DNA of 64,000 nucleotides from Arenibaculum pallidiluteum (GTDB lineage Bacteria > Pseudomonadota > Alphaproteobacteria > Azospirillales > Azospirillaceae). Below are positions 1 through 7,902 of the stretch, piece after piece (the stretch's first letter is position 1; each line of letters opens with the position of its first letter). Under the pieces are notes generated by a model. It had not been told where the DNA came from, searched no databases, and worked only from the letters and a program-made list of their open reading frames with translations. The stretch is from NCBI RefSeq assembly GCF_017355985.1, contig NZ_JAFIQU010000005.1, positions 1 through 64,000 of the forward strand, in the 5' to 3' direction. The position numbers were made by a program, and so were the translations under genes.

Positions 1-49
1 CGAGACCGCCTGGAAGATCTACCAGGCCATGCTCAAGGAAGAGGGCTGA
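1..49 (+). CDS. 3' end of an unidentified gene (partial)
   Basis: An open frame enters from the left edge and ends at a TGA after about 15 visible codons, reading ETAWKIYQAMLKEEG. The codons are typical of the neighbouring genes, so this is probably the C-terminus of a real protein. Too little is present to name a family. The next gene starts about 185 bases downstream on the same strand, so a shared operon is possible but not shown. Confidence 0.5.
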   Translation, partial: ETAWKIYQAMLKEEG

Positions 50-234
50 CAGCCCCGCCGCTGACAGTCCGCCGGCGCCACGGCCCCGAGCGGGGCCGCC
101 GGAGCCCCCGTCCGCAACGGCATCGTGCCATGCGCGCCGCGCCGGCATCGCGCGCCCGATAGACCCCGATAGACGCTGTCGGGCCTCGCCGCCGGCCACT
201 AGGATGGCGCGGACGCCGGTAAGGGGGACGGCGC

Positions 235-1191
235 ATGCTGAATTGCGCGATTCTCGACGACTACCAGAAAGTCGCGCTGACGATGGCCGACTGGCAGCCA
301 CTGCGCGCGCAGGTCGGCATCGAGGTCCTTGATTCCCATTTTGCGGATCGCGAAGCGCTCGCCCGGCGGCTCGAAGGGTTCGAAATCCTCGTCGCCATGC
401 GCGAGCGCACCCCCTTCGACGCCTGGCTGCTGGACCGGCTGCCACGGCTGAAGCTGCTGGTCACCACCGGCATGCGCAACGCCGCGATCGACATGGCGGC
501 CGCCAGGGTGCGCGGCGTGACGGTTTGCGGCACCGAGGGATCGGGCGCCTCCGCCGCCGAAATGACCTGGGGACTGCTGCTCGCTCTCGCGCGGCGCATC
601 CCACGCGAGGCGGCGGGGTTCCGCGACGGCAGGTGGCAGAGCACGCTGGGCATCGATCTGCGCGGCAGGCGGCTCGGGATCGTCGGCCTCGGCAATCTCG
701 GCCGGCGTGTCGCGCGCTACGGCCTCGCCTTCGAGATGCGGGTGACGGGCTGGAGCCGCAGCCTGACTGAGGAGGCGAGCCGGGCCATGGGGATCGAGCA
801 CGCCGCCTCTCTGGACGAACTGCTGCAAGGCTCGGACGTCGTGACGATTCACCTGCCGCTGACCGCCGAGACCCGCGGGCTCGTCGGCGCCCGCGAGCTC
901 GGCCTGATGAAGCCCGGCGCCCTCCTGGTGAACACCGCGCGCGGCCCCATCGTGGACGAAGCCGCGCTGATATCTGCCCTGGAGGCACGCCGCATCGGCG
1001 GCGCAGCGCTCGACGTCTTCGACGTGGAGCCGCTTCCCTCCCGCCATGCCTTGCGCGAACTCGACAACGTGGTGGCGACGCCGCATCTCGGCTACGTCAC
1101 CGAGGACACCTATCGTGTCTTCTTCACCCAGGCCGTCGAGGACATCGCAGCCTGGCTCGCAGGCGCGCCTCTGCGCGTGCTGAACGGCTGA
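235..1191 (+). CDS. D-2-hydroxyacid dehydrogenase family protein (NAD-dependent)
   Basis: A 318-residue cytoplasmic oxidoreductase of the D-isomer-specific 2-hydroxyacid dehydrogenase family, expected to interconvert 2-hydroxy and 2-oxo acids with NAD(P)H. The Rossmann motif GIVGLGNLGRR lies near residue 145. The family's catalytic triad is visible: Arg in NTARGPIVDE, Glu in DVFDVEPLP and His in ATPHLGYVTE. Length matches the family. The ATG start follows a GGGGGACGG stretch that can serve as ribosome binding site. The substrate cannot be read from sequence. The next gene encodes a short-chain fatty acid transporter, which may hint at small organic acids, but a hairpin separates the two. Confidence 0.88.
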   Translation: MLNCAILDDYQKVALTMADWQPLRAQVGIEVLDSHFADREALARRLEGFEILVAMRERTPFDAWLLDRLPRLKLLVTTGMRNAAIDMAAARVRGVTVCGTEGSGASAAEMTWGLLLALARRIPREAAGFRDGRWQSTLGIDLRGRRLGIVGLGNLGRRVARYGLAFEMRVTGWSRSLTEEASRAMGIEHAASLDELLQGSDVVTIHLPLTAETRGLVGARELGLMKPGALLVNTARGPIVDEAALISALEARRIGGAALDVFDVEPLPSRHALRELDNVVATPHLGYVTEDTYRVFFTQAVEDIAAWLAGAPLRVLNG

Positions 1192-1193
1192 TC

Positions 1194-1211
1194 GCCCGCG
1201 GCTCCGCGGGC
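1194..1211 (+). terminator. GC-rich hairpin after the dehydrogenase gene
   Basis: GCCCGCGG and CCGCGGGC form a perfect 8-bp stem with a 2-base loop three bases after the stop codon. There is no T-run, so this is a likely but weak intrinsic terminator or 3' end stabiliser. Confidence 0.4.
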
Positions 1212-1412
1212 ATTGCGCCGGCTTTCTCGGCGCGGTCCGCTGCCGCAAGCCACATACCAGCCCGGCATTTCGCGGTCACCCATACTGCATTCCCCAGTTC
1301 GGCACCCGCGCGAGGGAGCTCGGGCCGGCGGAACCGATCGTTGCGGCCGACGTTCCGGAGGGCGCCTGATGCGCCTGACGGCCCAGGTTTGATCGAGAGG
1401 GAACTGCATGAA

Positions 1413-2849
1413 ATGACCGACGCAACCAACATCCGGCCCGACGCCGCGCCCGCTGCCGAGGACGGCGAGCGGCAGGGCTGGCTCGCCCGCCTGGCCATCG
1501 GCTTTACGGAATGGGCCGAGAAATGGTTTCCCGACGCCTTCGTCTTCGTCGTCCTGGCGGTGATCGCGGTCGCCTTGGGCAATCTCGCGACGGGGGCCAC
1601 GCCGCTCGCCATCGCCAAGGGCTTCGGCGACGGCTTCTGGACGCTGATCCCCTTCACCATGCAAATGGCGATGGTGGCCATCACCGGCTACGTGGTGGCG
1701 AGCTCGCCGCCGGCCACCCGCCTGATCGAATGGATCGCCCGCTTCCCGAAGACGGGACGCGGCGCCGTCGCCTTCGTGGCCTTCGTCAGCATGGCGGCGT
1801 CCTATTTCAACTGGGCGCTGAGCCTGGTTTTCGGCGCGCTGCTGGTGCGCGCGCTGGCGCGCCGCGCCGACCTGCGCATGGACTACCGGGCGGCCGGCGC
1901 CGCGGCCTATCTCGGCCTCGGCGCCACCTGGGCGCTGGGGCTCAGCTCGTCCTCGGCCATGCTCCAGGCCAACCCGGCGAGCCTGCCGAAGTCGATCTCG
2001 GACATCACCGGAGTGATCCCGCTGAGCGAGACCATCTTCCTGTGGCAGTCGATCGTCATGGGCGCGCTGATCTTCGCGGCATCGGTGATCATCGCGTATT
2101 TCTCGGCTCCGTCGGACCGGTACGTCCGCACCGCGGCCGATTTTGGCATCGACGTGACCGAAAAGCAGGAGGTCGCCCCCAGGATGACCCGCCCGGGCGA
2201 GTGGTTCGAGTTCAGCCCGGTTCTGCCGCTGCTCCTGGTGCTGCTCGCCGTCGGCTTCATGATCAACGAGTTCGCGACCAAGGACGCGCTGCTCGTGATC
2301 TCGAACCTGAACACCTACAACTTCGTCTTCCTGATGCTCGGCGTGCTCCTGCACTGGAACATCCGCAGCTTCCTGACAGCCGTCGCGAGGGCGGTGCCGA
2401 CGGCCGGCGGCGTGCTGATCCAGTTCCCGCTCTACGGCGCCATCGCGACGATGCTGACCGCCGTGAACGGCTCGGACGGCGTGTCGATCTCCCATCACCT
2501 CGCAAGCATCTTCGTCGGCATCGCCAATATCCACACTTTCCCCGTGGTGATCGGGATCTACTCGGCGGTGCTGGGCTTCCTGGTCCCCTCGGGCGGCGGC
2601 AAGTGGATCATCGAGGCGCCCTACGTGATGCAGGCGGCGGTCGACCTCAAGGCCCATCTCGGCTGGGCCGTGCAGGTCTACAACGCGGCCGAGGCGCTGC
2701 CGAACCTGATCAACCCCTTCTGGATGCTGCCGCTGCTGGGCGTACTTGGCCTGAAGGCGCGAGACATCGTCGGCTTCTGCTTCACCCAGCTCCTGGCGCA
2801 TGTTCCGCTGGTGCTGTTCCTGCTGTGGATCCTCGCCTACACGCTGTGA
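1413..2849 (+). CDS. atoE: short-chain fatty acid transporter, AtoE family
   Basis: A 478-residue inner-membrane protein of the AtoE/short-chain fatty acid transporter family, expected to import butyrate-like acids. It has about 10-12 hydrophobic segments, the first near residue 30 (FVFVVLAVIAVALG). Family-like stretches are SMAASYFNWALSLVFGAL, ANPASLPKS and the C-terminal VPSGGGKWIIEAPY. The ATG chosen here follows a GAGAGGGA ribosome binding site; an upstream TTG in the same frame would add 24 unlikely residues. No atoDAB genes accompany it, so it may act alone or serve the dehydrogenase upstream. Identification as AtoE family is firm; the exact substrate is inferred. Confidence 0.88.
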   Translation: MTDATNIRPDAAPAAEDGERQGWLARLAIGFTEWAEKWFPDAFVFVVLAVIAVALGNLATGATPLAIAKGFGDGFWTLIPFTMQMAMVAITGYVVASSPPATRLIEWIARFPKTGRGAVAFVAFVSMAASYFNWALSLVFGALLVRALARRADLRMDYRAAGAAAYLGLGATWALGLSSSSAMLQANPASLPKSISDITGVIPLSETIFLWQSIVMGALIFAASVIIAYFSAPSDRYVRTAADFGIDVTEKQEVAPRMTRPGEWFEFSPVLPLLLVLLAVGFMINEFATKDALLVISNLNTYNFVFLMLGVLLHWNIRSFLTAVARAVPTAGGVLIQFPLYGAIATMLTAVNGSDGVSISHHLASIFVGIANIHTFPVVIGIYSAVLGFLVPSGGGKWIIEAPYVMQAAVDLKAHLGWAVQVYNAAEALPNLINPFWMLPLLGVLGLKARDIVGFCFTQLLAHVPLVLFLLWILAYTL

Positions 2850-3014
2850 CGGCGCGGCGGCGCGGACCCGCGGCCGGCCGGGGGAGGTGACGTCTCCCCC
2901 GGCGGGCGCCGATGCGCAGGGGGTACTGCGATCCCGCCGCCTGCTCGCCGAAGCAGCCGGTCCCCCGGAGCTGCCGGCGGCGCAAGAATGCCGCTCCGAA
3001 GCCGGGCGGTGGAC

Positions 3015-3719
3015 ATGGTGCAGATCAAGTTCGACAAGGAGCTTGTGCTCGCTCAGCATTTCCTGCTGAAGCACCTCGACCGCGAGTACCTGCGCCACCT
3101 CGCGCAGTCCGCGACCCTTGCCTCCTTTCCCCGGAATCGGACGATCTTCCAGAAGGGCGATCCCGGCGACAGCATGATGGCCGTGATACGCGGGCGGGTG
3201 AAGATCTGCACGCATTCCGCCGACGGCAAGGAACTGGTCCTCAACATCATCGGCAACGGCGGCCTGTTCGGCGAGATCGCGCTTCTCGACGGCGAGCCGC
3301 GCACGGCCGACGCGGTCGCGCTGGACGAGACCGATCTGCTGGTGCTCTCTCGGGCGCAGTTCCTGCCGACCATGACGGCGCGCCCGGACATGGCCCTGCG
3401 CCTGATCGCGGTCCTGTGCAAGCGTCTGCGGCTGACCAGCGAGCATCTCGAGGATGCCTTGCTGCTCGATGTCCCCTCCCGGGTGGCGCGCGCGCTGCTG
3501 CGGCTCGCGGAAGCCTTCGGCCGGCCGGCGGGCGATGCGGTCCGCATCGACATCAAGCTGTCCCAGCAGCAGATCGGCACGCTGGTCGGCATTTCGCGCG
3601 AGAGCGTGAACAAACAGCTCGTCGACTGGCAGCGCGACGGCATGATCTCCGTGGAATCAGGCCTGATTACGCTGCTCGACGGCGAAGGGCTGCGCGCGGT
3701 CGCGGCCTCGGCCATGTGA
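3015..3719 (+). CDS. Crp/Fnr family transcriptional regulator
   Basis: A 234-residue regulator with an N-terminal cyclic-nucleotide-binding beta-barrel (about residues 15-135, including GLFGEIALLDGEPRTADAVA) and a C-terminal winged helix-turn-helix (LSQQQIGTLVGISRESVNKQ). It has no Fnr-type cysteine cluster, so it is not an oxygen-sensing Fnr; the GE...R pocket motif is compatible with cAMP or another nucleotide. The ATG giving MVQIKF is preferred over one nine codons upstream. It could respond to the class III cyclase encoded about 5 kb away on the other strand, but that is only a proximity argument. Confidence 0.88.
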   Translation: MVQIKFDKELVLAQHFLLKHLDREYLRHLAQSATLASFPRNRTIFQKGDPGDSMMAVIRGRVKICTHSADGKELVLNIIGNGGLFGEIALLDGEPRTADAVALDETDLLVLSRAQFLPTMTARPDMALRLIAVLCKRLRLTSEHLEDALLLDVPSRVARALLRLAEAFGRPAGDAVRIDIKLSQQQIGTLVGISRESVNKQLVDWQRDGMISVESGLITLLDGEGLRAVAASAM

Positions 3720-3850
3720 GTTCGCCGCCGGACCCGAGCGTGCAGCATAACCGAACGATCGGCTAGTCAAGATAACGCCATTGCACGGATGAGCTTTTGC
3801 CCTGAGCGCTTGTCCGTTCCAGTCTCCGTTGGCAAGCTGGGAGCTGCGCG

Positions 3851-4357
3851 ATGAAGAGGCTGGTCTTGAGCGTTGTTACATTTGTATTGTCCGCGCCGGC
3901 TTTCGCCCAGGATCCATTCGGCGATCATTCGGGCGAGCACGGAGATGCACTGCATGCCCATGAGGTTGCCGCCGAAACGTCGGGCCAGTCCGCCGGCGGC
4001 CGCCAGCCCGCGCCGAAGAATGCGCGCGCCTATATCATCTGGCCGGTCGACGGGGCCGTGATCAAGGGAGGCAGGTTCTGGCTCCGAATGGGGCTCCAGG
4101 GCGTGGGGGTCGCCCCGGCCGGCATCTACAATCCCAACACCGGGCACCATCACGTCCTGATCGACACCGATCTGCCGCCGCTCGACGAGCCGATCCCGAA
4201 CGATTCCAAGCATCTCCATTTCGGAGCCGGCCAGACCGAGGCGCGGATCACGCTGCCGCCCGGCCGGCATACGCTGCAGCTTCTTCTGGGGGACGGCGAT
4301 CACGTCCCGCACGACCCGCCCGTGATGTCGCAACGGATCACGGTGACCGTCCCCTGA
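3851..4357 (+). CDS. secreted DUF4399 protein (copy 1)
   Basis: A 168-residue protein with a clear signal peptide (MKRLVLSVVTFVLSAPAFAQ), a His-rich linker (DHSGEHGDALHAHE) and a DUF4399 domain from about residue 56. The domain shows the family's NTGHHHVLID and DDxP-type LPPLDEPIPND stretches and a C-terminal VPHDPPVMS. DUF4399 has no assigned function; the repeated histidines suggest metal binding, which is inference. A paralogue follows 39 bases downstream, so the two are probably co-transcribed. The unique N-terminal histidine stretch is absent from the second copy. Confidence 0.82.
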   Translation: MKRLVLSVVTFVLSAPAFAQDPFGDHSGEHGDALHAHEVAAETSGQSAGGRQPAPKNARAYIIWPVDGAVIKGGRFWLRMGLQGVGVAPAGIYNPNTGHHHVLIDTDLPPLDEPIPNDSKHLHFGAGQTEARITLPPGRHTLQLLLGDGDHVPHDPPVMSQRITVTVP

Positions 4358-4396
4358 CGGCGCGTCTCGGACGCACAGCAAGGAGAAAGAGAGCCC

Positions 4397-4831
4397 ATGA
4401 CGCCCAGGATGGTCTTCTGCCTCGTCGGTCTCGCCCATGCGGCGCTGCTTCCATCCGGAGCGGCCGCCGAGGGCGGGCGTGCCACGGCACCCAAGAGCGC
4501 CTACTGCTACATCGGATGGCCCAATGACGGCGAGGTCGTGTCCGGGCGCTTTAAGGTCTGGTTCGGGACGCGGGATTTCGGCGTCGCGCCGTCGGGCGTC
4601 ACGCGGCCGAACACCGGGCACCACCACCTGCTGATCAATGCGGACCTGCCGCCGCTCGACGAGCCGATCCCCAACGACGCGCAGCATCTGCATTTCGGCG
4701 GCGGGCAGACCGAGACCTACCTGGAGCTTCCTCCCGGGCGCTACACGCTCCAGCTCCTGATGGGCGACGCCGAGCACATCCCGCACGACCCGCCGGTCAT
4801 GTCCAAGAAGATCACCATCACCGTTCGCTAG
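4397..4831 (+). CDS. secreted DUF4399 protein (copy 2)
   Basis: A 144-residue paralogue of the preceding gene, with a short signal peptide (cleavage likely after SGAAAEG) and the same DUF4399 core: PNTGHHHLLIN, LPPLDEPIPND, QHLHFGGGQTE and IPHDPPVMSKK. It follows an AAGGAGAAAG ribosome binding site. The two copies differ at many positions outside the shared motifs, so the duplication is not recent. The product is expected to be periplasmic. Function is unknown. Confidence 0.82.
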   Translation: MTPRMVFCLVGLAHAALLPSGAAAEGGRATAPKSAYCYIGWPNDGEVVSGRFKVWFGTRDFGVAPSGVTRPNTGHHHLLINADLPPLDEPIPNDAQHLHFGGGQTETYLELPPGRYTLQLLMGDAEHIPHDPPVMSKKITITVR

Positions 4832-4844
4832 CCACGGTGCGCCG

Positions 4845-4881
4845 GAGGGGGCGCGGTGGTTCCGCCGCAGGCCGCCCCCTC
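4845..4881. terminator. bidirectional terminator-like hairpin between convergent genes
   Basis: GAGGGGGCG and CGCCCCCTC form a perfect 9-bp stem around a 19-base loop between the DUF4399 pair and the convergent caspase-like gene. Its right arm overlaps the stop codon of the latter. Position and symmetry suit a shared terminator. Confidence 0.5.
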
Positions 4882-7657
4882 AGTTCAGGTCCCGGGCAAC
4901 CCGCAATCCATGGGCGAAGTACCGCACATCGGCATCGTAGCCGATGCGGTAGGTTGCCGTGACGTCCTTGCGCTCGCTGCGCCAGGATCCGCCGCGCAGC
5001 GTCCGCTGCCGGCATCCCGCCTCCTCGCGCGGCCTGCCCTCCGGACTGGCTCCCGCATGGGTTTGGGACCAGCAGTCAGCGACCCACTCGGCCACCCCGC
5101 CGTTCATTCCGTGCAGGCCGAAGGGGTTCTCCCTGAAGGACCCAACGGCCGCCGGGGTCAGCCGCTCATAGGGGCCGCCGCAATCCGCGCAATTCGCGAA
5201 GTCGCCGGAGGCGCCTCCCCACCAGAAGAGGCCCGAGGTGCCGGCCTTGGCGGCATACTCCCATTCGGCTTCCGAGGGCAGCCGGTAGCGCTGGCCGGTC
5301 TTGCGGCTCAGCCACTTCACGTAGGCGTCCGCGTCCAGCCAATGGACGTTGTGCACGGGCGTCGCGTCGGTGGCGTTGGTCATGCGCGGCAGTTGCGGGC
5401 AACCGCCCTCGTCGACGCAGGTCTTCCACTCGGCCACGGTCACCTCGTAGGCGCCGAGCGCGAACGGCTTCGCAAGCGTCACTCCGACGACCGGGCGTTC
5501 CGCCAGCGGGCCGCCCTCCCGGCCGAGCGAGACGGAGCCCGGCTTCAGACGGATCATGACGGGGCAGGTCTCGCAGTCCTTGAAGGCATTCGCCTTGCCA
5601 TGGGTGCGCGATGCCGCGTCGGGCGGTTGGGTCGCGGCGACCTGCGGATCGCTGCCGGGCCGGCCGGCGGGCTCGGGCGCCGCGGCCGTCGTCGTGGGCG
5701 CCTGCTCGCGCCCGGATGGCACCGCTGCAACCGCTGCGGGCGGCGCCTGCTCCGGCTGCGCGGGCGGATCGGCCCGCAGCAGCGATGCATGGACGAAGCC
5801 GGGCGCGCCGTTCGGCAGGGCAACGCGATACCAGGTCGAATCCTGGACCATGCCGAGCACGCGCACCTTCTCGCCGGCGGCGAGCTGTCGGATGCGCGGC
5901 GCGCTCGCGCTTGGCGCGCCGCGCACGACGGCGGCCGAAACGGCGGTGAAGGTCTCGGCCGCCGTCACGCCACGCTCCGCGTTCTCGGGTGCCGCCGGTA
6001 AGGGGGGCGGCTGGGGCGTGCCCTGAGGTGCGGCCGGGGATGCGCGGGGAGGCGCCAGCGCCGCGACTTCCGGCGCCGGCTTCGCGCCGCCCTCCAGGCG
6101 CGACAGCGCCTGGCGCGCGAGGCCCACATGGCTGCCGTCGGGGAAGAGATCCAGGAAGGCCTTCAGCCGCTCGGGCCTTTCGGTATCCCTGACGGAACGC
6201 CAGAGGCTTTGCTCCAGGTCGGTGGCCGGCGTCTCGCCGGGCGCCGCGACCTCGATCGTCATCTCGGATTCCGCGCGCCCTCCGCGCCCGTCCTCGTAGG
6301 CGATCACGAGCGAACCCGCCACTCCCGGCGGCATGCGCTCGGGATCGAAGGTCAGCTCGTCCAGCGCATCGAGCTCCAGCCGGTCGCCGGGCCTGACCGT
6401 CCGGTCGCCGACCTGGATCCTGCCCTTCTCGGGAACGGCGGAGACGGTCGCCACCAGCGGGTCGCCGTCCGGGTCGACGGCGGGCTCCAGCCGCAGGGCC
6501 GTCGGCACGATGCGGAGCTTTCGCGCCGTCGTTGCGACCGGCGGGCGGTTGCTGGCGCGGATCACGACGCGCACGGCGCCGCGGGCTACGCCGCCGCGAT
6601 TGTCCATGACCGAGAAATCGAAGCTGCCTGCATCGCCGACGGCCGAGCCGTCTCCCTGGAAGGTCGTCGCCGCCAGTTGCTCGGGCGTCAGATAATCCCC
6701 GATCAGCACGAGCCGGTCGGCGATCCGGATGCTGCCGCCGCGTGGCAACCCCGTGACCTGCGCGAAGAGCTGGTCGTCGTCGGGGTCCGTCGGGCGGCCG
6801 ATGCGCAGCGGCTGCTCCGGCCCGCGGTCCAGCGCCTCCACCGGCGGGATGCTGCCCAGGACGGGCTCGCGGTTGGCAGGCTTCGGGTTGAAGTAGAAGG
6901 GCGTTGCCCCGAGTGACCCAAAGATGAAGGGCTCCTGCCGGTTGCTCGTCGCCGCCTTCACGGTGTCCCTGACCTGCCGGAAGAAGAGGCTGAGCTCCAC
7001 CCCCGGGGTCTGCAAATGCTCGAGCAGCGCTGCCGTATAGGGGCTGTTCTGGCCGGTGCCGTCCTCGGCGATCGTGTCGGCCCGGGTCGCCAGCGCCACC
7101 AGCGTGTCGCTCGGCGTGTCGTCGATCCGGGCCAAGCCCGCGCCAACCTGGACACGGGCGGCCGTCCGCGAGAGCCTGTCAACGAACGGGTTGTTGCGGC
7201 AGGCGTCGAGGATCAGGATCCCGAGCTTGCGGGCTTGGGCCAGTTCGCCCAATGGCAGGTTGAGCGGCATGGCCTCATAGACGAGGTCGCGCTCGCGCTC
7301 CAGGCGCGCGTCCGCCGGGATTAGGTAGTTGTGCCCGCTCACCTGGATGCCGTGGCCGGCATAGTAGATCAGCGCCACATCCGCTTGGCTGGCCTTCACG
7401 CCGAAGTTCCTCAGCGCCTCGCCAAACTCGCGGATGTCGAGGTCGAGCTGCTCGTCGGCATCGAAGCCCAGGCGCCGTAGGGTGGCGGCGATGGCCCGCG
7501 CATCGTTGCCGGGATTTGGCAGGCTTGGCGCGTGCTGGTAGCTGCCGATGCCGATCACAAGCGCGACGCGCCGCTCCTGGCCAAGTGCGGAGGAGGCGAT
7601 CCCCGAACAGACAAGCGTCCCAATCAGGACGAAGAGCAAGCGAAGGCCGCGCATCAT
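4880..7657 (-). CDS. secreted caspase-like (C14) / SH3 / formylglycine-enzyme-like fusion protein
   Basis: A 925-residue multidomain protein. From the N-terminus: a signal peptide or anchor (residues 1-27), a caspase/metacaspase p20-like domain (about 28-260) with catalytic His102 in YYAGHGIQ and Cys153 in LILDACRNNPF, a middle part with two cadherin/tandem-repeat-like segments, a bacterial SH3 domain (about 575-629), a Pro/Ala-rich linker, and a C-terminal SUMF1/formylglycine-generating-enzyme-like domain (about 698-925; PSEAEWEYAAKAG, GGVAEWVADCW, LRGGSWRSE). The caspase dyad is intact. The export signal suggests it acts in the periplasm or on the surface. I chose the ATG pair immediately before the signal peptide; the frame remains open about 70 codons further upstream. 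It ends a minus-strand set with a CHASE2 cyclase and a DUF4384 protein, but 245 bases separate it from the cyclase, so it may have its own promoter. Its targets are unknown. Confidence 0.85.
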   Translation of the reverse strand: MMRGLRLLFVLIGTLVCSGIASSALGQERRVALVIGIGSYQHAPSLPNPGNDARAIAATLRRLGFDADEQLDLDIREFGEALRNFGVKASQADVALIYYAGHGIQVSGHNYLIPADARLERERDLVYEAMPLNLPLGELAQARKLGILILDACRNNPFVDRLSRTAARVQVGAGLARIDDTPSDTLVALATRADTIAEDGTGQNSPYTAALLEHLQTPGVELSLFFRQVRDTVKAATSNRQEPFIFGSLGATPFYFNPKPANREPVLGSIPPVEALDRGPEQPLRIGRPTDPDDDQLFAQVTGLPRGGSIRIADRLVLIGDYLTPEQLAATTFQGDGSAVGDAGSFDFSVMDNRGGVARGAVRVVIRASNRPPVATTARKLRIVPTALRLEPAVDPDGDPLVATVSAVPEKGRIQVGDRTVRPGDRLELDALDELTFDPERMPPGVAGSLVIAYEDGRGGRAESEMTIEVAAPGETPATDLEQSLWRSVRDTERPERLKAFLDLFPDGSHVGLARQALSRLEGGAKPAPEVAALAPPRASPAAPQGTPQPPPLPAAPENAERGVTAAETFTAVSAAVVRGAPSASAPRIRQLAAGEKVRVLGMVQDSTWYRVALPNGAPGFVHASLLRADPPAQPEQAPPAAVAAVPSGREQAPTTTAAAPEPAGRPGSDPQVAATQPPDAASRTHGKANAFKDCETCPVMIRLKPGSVSLGREGGPLAERPVVGVTLAKPFALGAYEVTVAEWKTCVDEGGCPQLPRMTNATDATPVHNVHWLDADAYVKWLSRKTGQRYRLPSEAEWEYAAKAGTSGLFWWGGASGDFANCADCGGPYERLTPAAVGSFRENPFGLHGMNGGVAEWVADCWSQTHAGASPEGRPREEAGCRQRTLRGGSWRSERKDVTATYRIGYDADVRYFAHGLRVARDLN

Positions 7658-7902
7658 GCTCCACCATGCTGCGACGCCGCCAATGCGAGCCGCCGCGGAC
7701 TGCCGGATCGCAGCACGGGAGCCCGGGCGGTTCATGGGACGTCGACAGGTTCGGTACACAGTACCGAAACGCCAGTATCGCAAAAAATCGGCGTGGCGTC
7801 GACTTCGTCTGCGCTCTCTCTTGGTGAATATTACAAACGTAGTCAGAAAGCTCGATCGCGGCCGCAAATATCACTATCGATATCGTTGCGACCCAGGTCT
7901 GC

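Noticed and set aside
1110-3446. A 778-codon minus-strand frame across the dehydrogenase, atoE and crp genes
   Set aside because: It spans three well-supported genes on the other strand and shows only His/Asp/Arg-rich antisense composition.
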